Shown here piece after piece: positions 26,116-35,627 of a DNA stretch of 46,026 nucleotides (the stretch's first letter is position 1; each line of letters begins with the position of its first letter). Where the stretch lies: the NCBI GenBank assembly GCA_017936665.1, contig JAGBFB010000013.1, forward strand, positions 1-46,026, read 5' to 3'. This DNA is from Spirochaetaceae bacterium. Its GTDB lineage: Bacteria > Spirochaetota > Spirochaetia > Treponematales > Treponemataceae. The position numbers and the translations under genes were made by a program. Below the pieces are notes generated by a model. That model saw only the letters and a program-made list of their open reading frames with translations. It made no database searches and was not told the origin of the DNA.

Positions 26116-28533
26116 TTATTCACCTTGCAAGATAACATTTACATTAACTGTACAACTTCTTCCTTTTGAATCAACTACAGTAATTTCATGTTTTCCTAAA
26201 GGACAATTCCACTCGTAAACTTCGTTGGGTTTTGTACGGGTTATAAAATCTGAACCACAAAACCAAATTAGTTCAGATGAATCGGCATCACTTGAGGCTT
26301 CTAAAATTATTTTGTTTCTGTTTTCATCTTTAGTACGATACACATAATCAGTTCCCGTCATAGGTGAAAGAATCTGTGGAGGAAATCCATCACGGTTATT
26401 CCACATATTAAAACTTTCTGGAGGATAAGAAGGTGGAACAAGTCTTGGCAATCCTGCTTGTTCAAACAAAATTTGTAAATCACTTGGCCAAAATTCTCGG
26501 ATTACAGTTTTTACATATTGCTTATCTATTTCATCTGTGCGATAACCTGTGCGTAAATCAATATTTATCTTTCTGTGAATTTTACATTTTTCAATTGGTG
26601 AAGTTCCGGGAATAAAGTAAGTCTTTTCTTTTTTTTCGCAATTTTCTGTTGGAATACTTCCCGAAACGGAACAAACTTCAATTTCAGAAACTTTGCGTGG
26701 AGGCCAATCTACAAGTATCATATCTTGTTTATTCATTTGTGATAAAATTGAATAAGCAATTTCAAAAAATAATGGAGCAGACATCCTTCTTCCTAAAAAT
26801 GAATTATTTCCCTGCCCATCAAAATTACCAATCCAAATACACAAAATATATTTATCAAAAAAACCAATTGTCCAGCTATCTTTAAATCCAATTGAAGTTC
26901 CTGTTTTATATCCTATTGGAATATTTTTTAAATCTATTGGAATTGATGAAACTGGTGGAACATTTGCTTCTAACATTTTTCTTACGATAAAAGCACTTTC
27001 TTCTGTTAATAATTGTTTTTCAAAATCTTCGCTTGATAAATTTTTTGTTGCAAATCCTTCTTTATAAAATTTAATATTTTTATATTTCCCATTATTTGCT
27101 AACATTGCATACAACTTTGTTAATTCTAACATTGTAACTTCTGCACTTCCTAAAACGATGGAAAGTCCATAATGCTCTTTTGATTTTAAATTTGATATAT
27201 TTGCACTTTGTAAAAAATCGTATAAATCAGGATTTTGTATTTGCTGTGCTAAACTTACAGCAGGAATATTTCTACTATCTGCCAATGCAAACCAAGCCTG
27301 TACTGGTCCTTTAAAAGTATTTCCATAATTATCTGGAGCATATTCATTAAATGCTTGTGGTGTATCTTTTAACATTGTACGATAATGAATTAATCCTTGT
27401 TCTAAAGCCAATGCGTAAATAAATGGTTTTAAAGTAGAGCCTGGAGAGCGTTTAGAAGTAGTAATATTTACTTGACCTTGAATTTCGTTGTTATAAAAAT
27501 CTAGCGAACCAATATTTGCTAACACTTCCATATTTTGCCAATCTAGTAAAAGTAAACCACCATTGTGAACTCCAAAAGATTTATGTTTTGCAATATGTGA
27601 TTCTAAAAATTCTTCACATTGTTTTTGTAAAGATAAATCTATTGTTGTTTTTTTTATTTGTCTAATTTTTTTTTCATCTTTTAAATTTATATTTTCTTGT
27701 TGTGCTAACATTTGAGTAAAGTGAATTGCTTCGTTTGGAAAATCGCAAACTGTATTTATTTTCATATCCATGTAATTTTTTTTATCTGCATCTTCAGGAT
27801 GTTCCTTTATCCAATTATTAAATAAAACCTTTCTGGCATTGATCAGTTCACTTGGAGTTTTAAATTTTTCTGGTGCACGTTTTGTAGGATTTTGTGGTAA
27901 AACACATAACATAATATTTTCTGAAAGAGAAAGTTTTTCTATTGGTTTTGAAAAATAATACCAAGAAGCACTTTCAAATCCTTCAATATTTTTTCCACAA
28001 GGAACAAGATTTACATACGCATCTAAAATTTCTTGTTTTGAAAAACACATTTCTAAATACAATGCAAAAATAATTTGTAAAAGTTTACCAGGAATATTTT
28101 TTGTGTAAAGATTATATTTTAACTTTGCAACTTGCATTGTAATTGTACTTGCACCAATACGCCTACTTTTTTTTATGTAAGTTTCATTAAATGCTTTAAA
28201 TATTGAAACAATATTTATTCCATTGTGTGAATAAAAAAATTTATCTTCTTGTGTTAATAATAAATCAATAAATTCTTGGGGATATTCATTAACATTTTTG
28301 TAAACGCGATATTTATCATCTTCAGTTAAAAATACTTGAATTAAATTTCCGTTTCTATCTTCATAAGATGAAGAAAAATAAATTCCAGATAAAATATCAC
28401 CATTGTTTTTTACATAAAGCACATGAACAAAAAATGCAAGAATTGATAAAACAAAAATTGAAAGGAGAACAAGCAAAACTTGTTTTTTTGAAAAATGAAA
28501 TCTCTTAAAATTTATTTTACACAATCCTTGCAC
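26116..28533 (-). CDS. pbpC: Penicillin-binding protein 1C (bifunctional peptidoglycan glycosyltransferase)
   Basis: An 805-residue class A PBP of the 1C type. One N-terminal membrane anchor (about 17-42) leads into a GT51 domain with QEDKFFYSHNGIN near 90 and GASTITMQVAKL near 135. The transpeptidase domain has STLK (Ser about 365), SRN and KTG (GYKTGTSIG near 541). A C-terminal BiPBP-type domain follows (about 715-805). It starts at GTG with TAGGA upstream, 12 nt after the alpha-2-macroglobulin gene. PbpC paired with a macroglobulin is a well-known bacterial arrangement. Confidence 0.93.
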   Translation of the reverse strand: MQGLCKINFKRFHFSKKQVLLVLLSIFVLSILAFFVHVLYVKNNGDILSGIYFSSSYEDRNGNLIQVFLTEDDKYRVYKNVNEYPQEFIDLLLTQEDKFFYSHNGINIVSIFKAFNETYIKKSRRIGASTITMQVAKLKYNLYTKNIPGKLLQIIFALYLEMCFSKQEILDAYVNLVPCGKNIEGFESASWYYFSKPIEKLSLSENIMLCVLPQNPTKRAPEKFKTPSELINARKVLFNNWIKEHPEDADKKNYMDMKINTVCDFPNEAIHFTQMLAQQENINLKDEKKIRQIKKTTIDLSLQKQCEEFLESHIAKHKSFGVHNGGLLLLDWQNMEVLANIGSLDFYNNEIQGQVNITTSKRSPGSTLKPFIYALALEQGLIHYRTMLKDTPQAFNEYAPDNYGNTFKGPVQAWFALADSRNIPAVSLAQQIQNPDLYDFLQSANISNLKSKEHYGLSIVLGSAEVTMLELTKLYAMLANNGKYKNIKFYKEGFATKNLSSEDFEKQLLTEESAFIVRKMLEANVPPVSSIPIDLKNIPIGYKTGTSIGFKDSWTIGFFDKYILCIWIGNFDGQGNNSFLGRRMSAPLFFEIAYSILSQMNKQDMILVDWPPRKVSEIEVCSVSGSIPTENCEKKEKTYFIPGTSPIEKCKIHRKINIDLRTGYRTDEIDKQYVKTVIREFWPSDLQILFEQAGLPRLVPPSYPPESFNMWNNRDGFPPQILSPMTGTDYVYRTKDENRNKIILEASSDADSSELIWFCGSDFITRTKPNEVYEWNCPLGKHEITVVDSKGRSCTVNVNVILQGE

Positions 28534-28545
28534 TTAAAATTTTTC

Positions 28546-31500
28546 CTACTTAGAAATTTTAATTGGACTTTGCGGTCCTATTCCTTTAATTTCGCCATTA
28601 TACATAGATTCAGCATACAAAGGAGGAACAACAAAAGTTCCTGTACTAATCGCTTTTGCTAAGTAAGTAAAACTATTTATTCTATCAGTTACAGTTCCGT
28701 ACAACACAACCCTATCTTCTCTAATATCAATATAGTCTGGTTTCCACATTGAATCTGAAGTTCTTATTGATTCAATATCACTTTCGAGTCCTGCACATGA
28801 AAGATCAATTACAGCAACATTGTTTAAATATCCTTCTTTTGAAGAGCGAATATTTATTTTTACCATAACTGTATCACCAATTTTAATATCAGATAATTTA
28901 CTTCCATCTGGTTTGCAGAATTCTCTAAAAACTTCAATTCCATCATCAACTGGTTTTGTTGGAATACTTGTTTCATATCCACCTTCAACAGTTTGATAAT
29001 ACATCAACAATTCTGAATCATTTTTGAAAATAATTTTTTCTGCATCAGAATCAAAGTTTGATTTTTTTGCATATTGTGATTTTACATTTTCACTTTCAGA
29101 TTCAAAAGGTAATTTTTTTTCTTCATTATTAATCAATTGATAAATTTCATAAGGATTATTTTCAGCAGAAATTAATTTTGAATATGAATACAATGCTTTA
29201 TAAGCAGCAGACGTTGAAAAGGAATTAAAAAAATTAAATCTTAATCTATTACAGAATGATTCAACTTGTTCCTTTGTAATGTGTTTAACTTTTTCTGGAA
29301 AGTATGTTGAAACAATATCAATATAAGTTGAATTATAATGTAATTCATTTTGATAATCCCAAGACGAATCGAACATCATATCAAATTTTGCGGCGTTATA
29401 AAGTTTATTAGCTTTTTCTTCTTGCATCATCATTTTATAACTTGCTGCAAGATATAATTTTTCATATTCACTTGAAGAATCAAAAATTGATAAATCTTTT
29501 TCTAAATCTTCAATGTAATGAGTTGTAACTTCTTCATTTTTTGTAAGAATATAAATTGCATAAGCGCGAATATGAGCTTCTCGTTTTTCTTCAGAATCAG
29601 AAGCAATTACTTCAACTGCTTTTAAAACTTTAGACATAAAAGTTGAAGGAACAGAAAAGCCATGATTCTTTGCGTCAGTTAAAAATTCTGCTGCATACAA
29701 AGTAATTATATCTTGTGTTGGAGATTTATTTGTCCAATACCCAATATTACCATCAGGTTTTATCCTTGATTGTAAAATTGAAATTGTTTCTTCAACCATT
29801 CCATTAACTTTTTCTTGAGTAATACCAGCAACTTTTGCAACATCGCGATAAATATATGGATAGGTTTTACTAACAACTTGTTCAGAACAACCATAAGGAT
29901 ATTTTTCCAAATAAAATTTTAATCCGTCAACAAATGTTGTTGGCATGTTTGAAACAGAAGCAGTCCTTTGAGCATACTCATCATAAGTTTTATGTTCTAC
30001 ATTTAATTTTGCAGATTTAGATTTTGTTAAACCTGATTCAATCCAAACTTGATAAGGCATTGAAGGTCGCACACTTAAAGTAGAAGTATAAACTGTTTTT
30101 TCTTCTACTCCAGAAAGATTTTTACCAGTTGCAATAAATTTTAATTCAGCGCCCCCTAATTTATTTTCTGCTTTAACAACAAAGCGCACAACTTCATCCT
30201 TCCCTTCTGGAATTTTTACTTTGACAGTTTTGTCTGTCAACACAGAAAGATGCTCTGTATTTTCAAGATTGATTGTAACTTCTGCATTATCTCCACTTCC
30301 TTTAAAATTATTTGTTACAGTTACAGAAACATCAAATTCATCTCCGGGAGCTGCAACAAGAGGATTATTTGGAATCATGATAAAAGCATTAGTTGCTATT
30401 GTTGAAGTTTGTGCAGACCCAACAGTATCAGGAGAAACTGCAACTGCCATAACTCTAATTGAACCGTTAAAGTAATCTGGAACTTTATATTTTACAGATC
30501 GAGTTGATTGATCTGCATCTAAAATTCCAGACCAGAAAGCAACAGGTTTATTTACTTTTCTACTAAATGGATTTAAATTTGATTTAAGCATATCCATTCC
30601 AGCCCCACCACCAAAAGCAGAAACTGATTTTAATACATTATAGTCAGGTAAAACCAAATCTAAAATTTGTAATGTTCCAACTTCTAATGCTTTCTTTTGA
30701 AAAAAGAATGAAAGAGGATCAGGAGTAGAATATCTTCCTACTTGTAAAATTCCTTCATCGACAGCAAAGACCACAATCTTTCCTTTTTCTGAAGTTGAAT
30801 AATTTATTGTAAATTCTTCACCAGATTTTATTTCTGATGGCACATCTAATTTTATTTTATTTGTCCGATTATCCTTATTTACAGAAAATGGCACAGTACC
30901 ATAACAGAATGGACTCATAAAAATTTCTTCAGAAGTTGAACTTCGAGTAAACATTACATTTATATATCCATTACCTTCTATACCGAAAGGTATATCAATA
31001 GTTTGTATTGAAGAAAGTTCGGAAGTATTAAACCATTTATAAGAATAAACTTTATCTCGTTCTATTGTAATTAAACCACTTCCTGGATAAGGCGATTTAA
31101 TAAAAAGTTTTGCAGTTTCTCCTACTGATAAATCAGAATCTTCAAGAGTTATTTCAAGTTCTGCATTTCTTGTTAAACTTCTTGTAATATTTTTATCACC
31201 AACTACAGAGTAGTTAATTTTGTTAAACACCAAACCTTCTTCATTTACTAAAGAAACAGTAAATTCTCCTTCGATATTTGTAGGCACAACAAAATCATAT
31301 CCGTCTTTTGTAATAGAAATTTTTTGACTTGAAACCGGATATTCTTTTTTTACAGACTGATATTTATACAAACCGTTTGGTTGTTTTACTAATGATGAAA
31401 CATATTTTTGTTCTTCAATATTCAAAGTGATATTTTCAAGTGAAATTTTTTCTAAGTTTTTATCAATAGCAATTAAAGAAATTTTTCTTACTGAATCATT

Positions 31501-34179
31501 ATTAACATAAGAAAGTGAACCGTCTGCTTTATATCCAATCATATATTTTAACGGAGATACTATAACTTGTGATTGTTTTGAAACATTACGGCCACTATCT
31601 TTTTCAAAAGCTTCTACATAAAAAGTTAATTGATATGTCGCTTTCTCAAATTTTTCTAAGTTAATCTTGAAATTTGCTTTACCTTCATCATTTGTTTTTA
31701 CTTCACCTAAAAATTCATCATAAGAGTTTTCTTTTAAATATGGATCTGAAAAATTATAATCAGAATATTTTTTTACAGATGGAAAACCAGGTGTTAAAGT
31801 AATTTGTCCTCTAACTTCATTTCCACTAGCAGGAGTTCCAAAAAGATTTCTTAAACTTACAGTTCCAATTAATTCATCTGTATCAATCCATCCAGAATTT
31901 GGAAGAGGTTCAAATCCTGTTTGCAAAGTTAAAGTGTCAGGTAAAAATTCTTCCACACTTAAAGAATTTGATGCAAGATAATTTCTTTTTATTTTCTCAT
32001 TTTCTTCTTTTAATAAGTACAGGGTAACAGTATACTTTCCTGTTGGAGAATATTGTTTTGTAGAAAAACTTACTTCATTAAAACCAGATGCGGAATTAGA
32101 AAATTGTTTTGTAAACATTTCAGTTCCTTTAGAATCTACAACAGCAAGTTCTAGTGGAATGTTGTACAAATTATTATTCCAATCTCCAGATTTTAAAATC
32201 ATACCAACATTAATTTCTTCCCCAGGACGATAAATTCCTCTATCATTAAAAAGATAAGCGTTAATTTTTTCTGGATCAGAAGAACCATAAACGCCACCAA
32301 CATCAAAGTTTGAATAATCCAATCTTCTTCCATTAGCTGAATAAGGCATAAAAGATAAATCATTTGCTTTTTCAACAATGTATGCAATTGGCTCATGTTC
32401 ATTTTCTAATCCGGATAAATCTGAAATTGTTGCATGACCTAATGAATTTGTAAAAGTTTCATAAACAGGATTTCCGTTAATTCCTAAAACACATACTCTT
32501 GCATTTCCAACAGGATTTCCAGTTGAAATTGATTGAACAAAAATATCTTTTGTTCTGTTTGAATTTTGTTTTACAAAAAATCCTAAGTCTGTTACAAGAA
32601 TCAATCTTTTATCTTTTAAACGAGAATTGCTATCATCTTCAACAGAAAAAATAAATAAACCATTTTTTAGATTTTTTTCTGGCACAGAATTTAGTTGCTT
32701 TGTAAAATCATAAGAAAAATATGAAACAGTTTCTAAGTTTGCTCCAGGAATATAATATTTGCTTGTTGTTTTTTCAGAAATATTATCTTCATCAAAACGA
32801 TAATTTGAAAATTTAAAATTTTTCATATCACCATTTGACATGGCAACAAGATGATTAATATCTTTTGGCATTATTCGTGAAATTGAATACTCTACTCTGT
32901 TTACACCTCTGGAATACAATGACATTTTTTTACTTCCAGACAATGAAAGAATTGTACCCTCTGATAAAATTCCAAGTTCTTTAGGATAGTTTTTTACTCG
33001 CAAAGTTTTTTCATAAACATCATCCCACTTATAACCACCGTAAAAATTTATATTACCTGCAATTTTTACATAAATATATTTTTGTGGAGTTGTTTTTATT
33101 TTAAATGAATTTACAGATGAATTCTTTTCCGCAGTTGGAATCATCGTAAAATCAATTTTTTTTGATTGTGATAAAACTAAATCAGTAACATAAGTTGTAT
33201 CGTACCAATCATAATTTTTAATTTCTTTATGACCTTGTTCTTTTGGTCTATCATCTGGAAGTTCGTAAACTGAAATATATTTTTCTAATTCTTCTGCCGA
33301 AACCATTCCTTTAGTTTCAACAAAAATTATTTGGTCATAATTTTGTTTATCATTTTTAATCAAAGAATGACTTACGTTTTGAATATTTACATAATCACTA
33401 ATTCCAGGAACAGTAACTGAATCAGTCAACTTAGAGGAAGGAGCTCCTCCAAAAAGTGATTTTATTCCACTATCAACTACAATGTTCATTTCAGAAGTAT
33501 ATTGAGGCATTGGAATTGGTTCACTAACTACATAAGCGATGGTTTTATTTTCATTATATGAAATTTTAAAATTATAATTTTTTTCTATACTTTCAACTTT
33601 ATTAGAATTACTAGAAGACTTATCTTTTTTACCAGATTTTAATTTAAGTGAAATTTTCTTTGAAATATTTTCTGTGTCAAATGGTGCAGTTCCTTCCAAA
33701 GAAAATGTTACACGTTTAATTGAAGTATTTTCTGGATCAATAAAAAATTCTGCATCAGTCATTGAAAGTTTATAATCTAAAGTTTTAAATGAGCAGGAAC
33801 TATCAACAATTACATTATCAGAAAATAGTTTTGTGTTAAAATTGATTTTATACTTTGTTCCAAGAGACCAATTTTCTTTGGGAACAAATTTTAAATAACT
33901 ATCATTTACCCATGACCAAGTTCCATTTATAACTGGTGAAATTGTTATAAGATTAGACAAATCTTGTTCGCTATAATTTATAGGTGCAACTGATGAAGAA
34001 AATGCAATTTCTAAAGGTGATTTAAGTTCTGTACTAGTATCAGTAAAATAAATTGCTGGTTCATATAAATTAGTAGTAACTTCAAATTTTGTAGCCTCTA
34101 CTTTTTGCGAAGGCTTACAACCAAAAAAAATAGCAACAAATAAGACAAAAAAAATAACTGAGGAAAATTTAAACTTCAT
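28546..34179 (-). CDS. Bacterial alpha-2-macroglobulin lipoprotein (YfhM-like)
   Basis: An 1877-residue periplasmic protease trap, one of the largest genes here. The signal peptide ends IFFGC (Cys21). MG-type beta domains fill the N-terminal two thirds, with MG/bait features such as DRGIYRPGEEINVG near 648. The thioester motif YPYGCSEQ lies near residue 1430, with Cys and Gln intact, followed by the alpha-helical thioester domain and a receptor-binding-like C-terminus. Such proteins are thought to guard the cell envelope from host or phage proteases and to work with PbpC. TGGAG precedes the ATG. Confidence 0.95.
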   Translation of the reverse strand: MKFKFSSVIFFVLFVAIFFGCKPSQKVEATKFEVTTNLYEPAIYFTDTSTELKSPLEIAFSSSVAPINYSEQDLSNLITISPVINGTWSWVNDSYLKFVPKENWSLGTKYKINFNTKLFSDNVIVDSSCSFKTLDYKLSMTDAEFFIDPENTSIKRVTFSLEGTAPFDTENISKKISLKLKSGKKDKSSSNSNKVESIEKNYNFKISYNENKTIAYVVSEPIPMPQYTSEMNIVVDSGIKSLFGGAPSSKLTDSVTVPGISDYVNIQNVSHSLIKNDKQNYDQIIFVETKGMVSAEELEKYISVYELPDDRPKEQGHKEIKNYDWYDTTYVTDLVLSQSKKIDFTMIPTAEKNSSVNSFKIKTTPQKYIYVKIAGNINFYGGYKWDDVYEKTLRVKNYPKELGILSEGTILSLSGSKKMSLYSRGVNRVEYSISRIMPKDINHLVAMSNGDMKNFKFSNYRFDEDNISEKTTSKYYIPGANLETVSYFSYDFTKQLNSVPEKNLKNGLFIFSVEDDSNSRLKDKRLILVTDLGFFVKQNSNRTKDIFVQSISTGNPVGNARVCVLGINGNPVYETFTNSLGHATISDLSGLENEHEPIAYIVEKANDLSFMPYSANGRRLDYSNFDVGGVYGSSDPEKINAYLFNDRGIYRPGEEINVGMILKSGDWNNNLYNIPLELAVVDSKGTEMFTKQFSNSASGFNEVSFSTKQYSPTGKYTVTLYLLKEENEKIKRNYLASNSLSVEEFLPDTLTLQTGFEPLPNSGWIDTDELIGTVSLRNLFGTPASGNEVRGQITLTPGFPSVKKYSDYNFSDPYLKENSYDEFLGEVKTNDEGKANFKINLEKFEKATYQLTFYVEAFEKDSGRNVSKQSQVIVSPLKYMIGYKADGSLSYVNNDSVRKISLIAIDKNLEKISLENITLNIEEQKYVSSLVKQPNGLYKYQSVKKEYPVSSQKISITKDGYDFVVPTNIEGEFTVSLVNEEGLVFNKINYSVVGDKNITRSLTRNAELEITLEDSDLSVGETAKLFIKSPYPGSGLITIERDKVYSYKWFNTSELSSIQTIDIPFGIEGNGYINVMFTRSSTSEEIFMSPFCYGTVPFSVNKDNRTNKIKLDVPSEIKSGEEFTINYSTSEKGKIVVFAVDEGILQVGRYSTPDPLSFFFQKKALEVGTLQILDLVLPDYNVLKSVSAFGGGAGMDMLKSNLNPFSRKVNKPVAFWSGILDADQSTRSVKYKVPDYFNGSIRVMAVAVSPDTVGSAQTSTIATNAFIMIPNNPLVAAPGDEFDVSVTVTNNFKGSGDNAEVTINLENTEHLSVLTDKTVKVKIPEGKDEVVRFVVKAENKLGGAELKFIATGKNLSGVEEKTVYTSTLSVRPSMPYQVWIESGLTKSKSAKLNVEHKTYDEYAQRTASVSNMPTTFVDGLKFYLEKYPYGCSEQVVSKTYPYIYRDVAKVAGITQEKVNGMVEETISILQSRIKPDGNIGYWTNKSPTQDIITLYAAEFLTDAKNHGFSVPSTFMSKVLKAVEVIASDSEEKREAHIRAYAIYILTKNEEVTTHYIEDLEKDLSIFDSSSEYEKLYLAASYKMMMQEEKANKLYNAAKFDMMFDSSWDYQNELHYNSTYIDIVSTYFPEKVKHITKEQVESFCNRLRFNFFNSFSTSAAYKALYSYSKLISAENNPYEIYQLINNEEKKLPFESESENVKSQYAKKSNFDSDAEKIIFKNDSELLMYYQTVEGGYETSIPTKPVDDGIEVFREFCKPDGSKLSDIKIGDTVMVKINIRSSKEGYLNNVAVIDLSCAGLESDIESIRTSDSMWKPDYIDIREDRVVLYGTVTDRINSFTYLAKAISTGTFVVPPLYAESMYNGEIKGIGPQSPIKISK

Positions 34180-34191
34180 AAAATATCTCCA

Positions 34192-34254
34192 AAAACAATC
34201 TTTTTTTTATACTAACACACAAAATATCATTTTGTATAGAGAAAAGATTGTTTT
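34192..34254. repeat. Nested palindrome upstream of the alpha-2-macroglobulin gene
   Basis: AAAACAATCTTTT (34192-34204) and its perfect complement AAAAGATTGTTTT (34242-34254) enclose a second inverted pair ACAAAAT/ATTTTGT (34219-34225 with 34229-34235) and TATAC/GTATA. A stem followed by five Ts would fold in the minus-strand transcript just after the 440-residue gene. It may be a terminator, a processing site or a 5' leader stem. Confidence 0.6.
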
Positions 34255-34277
34255 AGAAGAAAATTAGTATAAATTAT

Positions 34278-35600
34278 TTACCACCAAATTATATTTGGCA
34301 ATCCAACTTGAATAAAAATATTCTTAAAATCCCTCAAAAGATTTAATACATCAGATTTAACTGAATCATTTAACAATATATTCAACAAGAAAAATACTAT
34401 AAAACATGAAATAATCATTAAACAAATTTTTATTAAAATTTCTTTCCAAGTAAATTTTGATATTAGCTGAAAAAGTAAAAACGAAATTATTGAAATTCCT
34501 ATAAATAATGAAAATTTTACTGTAATTAAAAAACAACTAGTTATTGAAAGTATACTTGATAAAATAGAAATAAATTTATTTCCCTTTTTTAAGATTACTG
34601 TTAATAATTTTAAAATGAAAAATAAAATAAAATTCATAATTAAAATTACATTTCTAAACTTTTCAATTTTAGGTGGAAGATTTTTATATTCAACAGCATT
34701 AACATTTAAATTGAAATTTATATTTTCCAAATCAAATTTTTCACCTGAGGATTTTATGCTAAATTCTAATTTTCTTCCATCTTTTTCAATAAATTCATAA
34801 TATTCAGGATCTGCAAAAATACTTATTACTTTATCTGGCAAATTTAACCAAAGAGAATTACAAAGCAACATAATTGCAGAAGAGATAAAAATCACACTGG
34901 AAATAAAATCAAAAAAATTTGCGAAAAAATTTGTTACTACAGAACTATTTTGCTTTGCAACTTTTATTTTTTCTGTTTTTTCAGGTTTGTCCATTTTACT
35001 TTTTTTATCTTTAATTTTTTTTACTTTAGATTTTTTACTATTACTAAATTTTTCTTTGATAATATAAATTTTATTTTTTACCATACAACAAAAATTATTT
35101 ATCTTAGAATTTTTTACTTCAGATATTAAATCAAGTTTGATTTTTGGAACTTCATTATAAATAAATCCATATTTTAAAATTTCCGTTAATAAATTAACCT
35201 CAACTTCTTTTAAAGAAATAAAATTAAACATATAATTTTTTTCTGGGAATTTTATTTCTATTCTATAAACATCTTCTGTTTTTATTTCACTTGGTTTAAA
35301 ATCTATTACTTCTGGTAATATTTTATTATAAGTAAATTCACAGTTTTCTACATATTTTTTTTCAATACAATCTATTATTTCATTTGATAAATTATTTTTT
35401 GAATATTTATAATTTAAGTTCCAATACAATCCCTTTTCAGTAAAGACAAAACCATTATGTAAAAATTTATTTGTCCAAACAGAAAATAAAATATTTTCAG
35501 ATTCTAAAATTTTAAATTTACGCTTGATAAAAATAATTTCATTTTCTAAAAATTCTTTTTGAAGTTTTAATTTATCAACGCTAATAATTGATTTATTCAT
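34278..35600 (-). CDS. Uncharacterised membrane protein with PH-like N-terminus
   Basis: A 440-residue protein that I do not recognise as a whole. The first 170 residues look soluble. The stretch LFSVWTNKFLHNGFVFTEKGLYWNL near 40-65 resembles bacterial PH-like domains that read ...GFVLTDKGIYW. A Lys-rich linker follows (about 185-225, many KKSK/KIKDKK units), then three or four C-terminal membrane helices (about 230-260 and 320-430). It lies between a transglutaminase lipoprotein and the macroglobulin gene, 27 nt after the former, so it may serve the same envelope operon. TTAGGA precedes the ATG. Function unknown. Confidence 0.7.
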   Translation of the reverse strand: MNKSIISVDKLKLQKEFLENEIIFIKRKFKILESENILFSVWTNKFLHNGFVFTEKGLYWNLNYKYSKNNLSNEIIDCIEKKYVENCEFTYNKILPEVIDFKPSEIKTEDVYRIEIKFPEKNYMFNFISLKEVEVNLLTEILKYGFIYNEVPKIKLDLISEVKNSKINNFCCMVKNKIYIIKEKFSNSKKSKVKKIKDKKSKMDKPEKTEKIKVAKQNSSVVTNFFANFFDFISSVIFISSAIMLLCNSLWLNLPDKVISIFADPEYYEFIEKDGRKLEFSIKSSGEKFDLENINFNLNVNAVEYKNLPPKIEKFRNVILIMNFILFFILKLLTVILKKGNKFISILSSILSITSCFLITVKFSLFIGISIISFLLFQLISKFTWKEILIKICLMIISCFIVFFLLNILLNDSVKSDVLNLLRDFKNIFIQVGLPNIIWW

Positions 35601-35627
35601 AATTCAATCCTAATAAATATTTATTTT

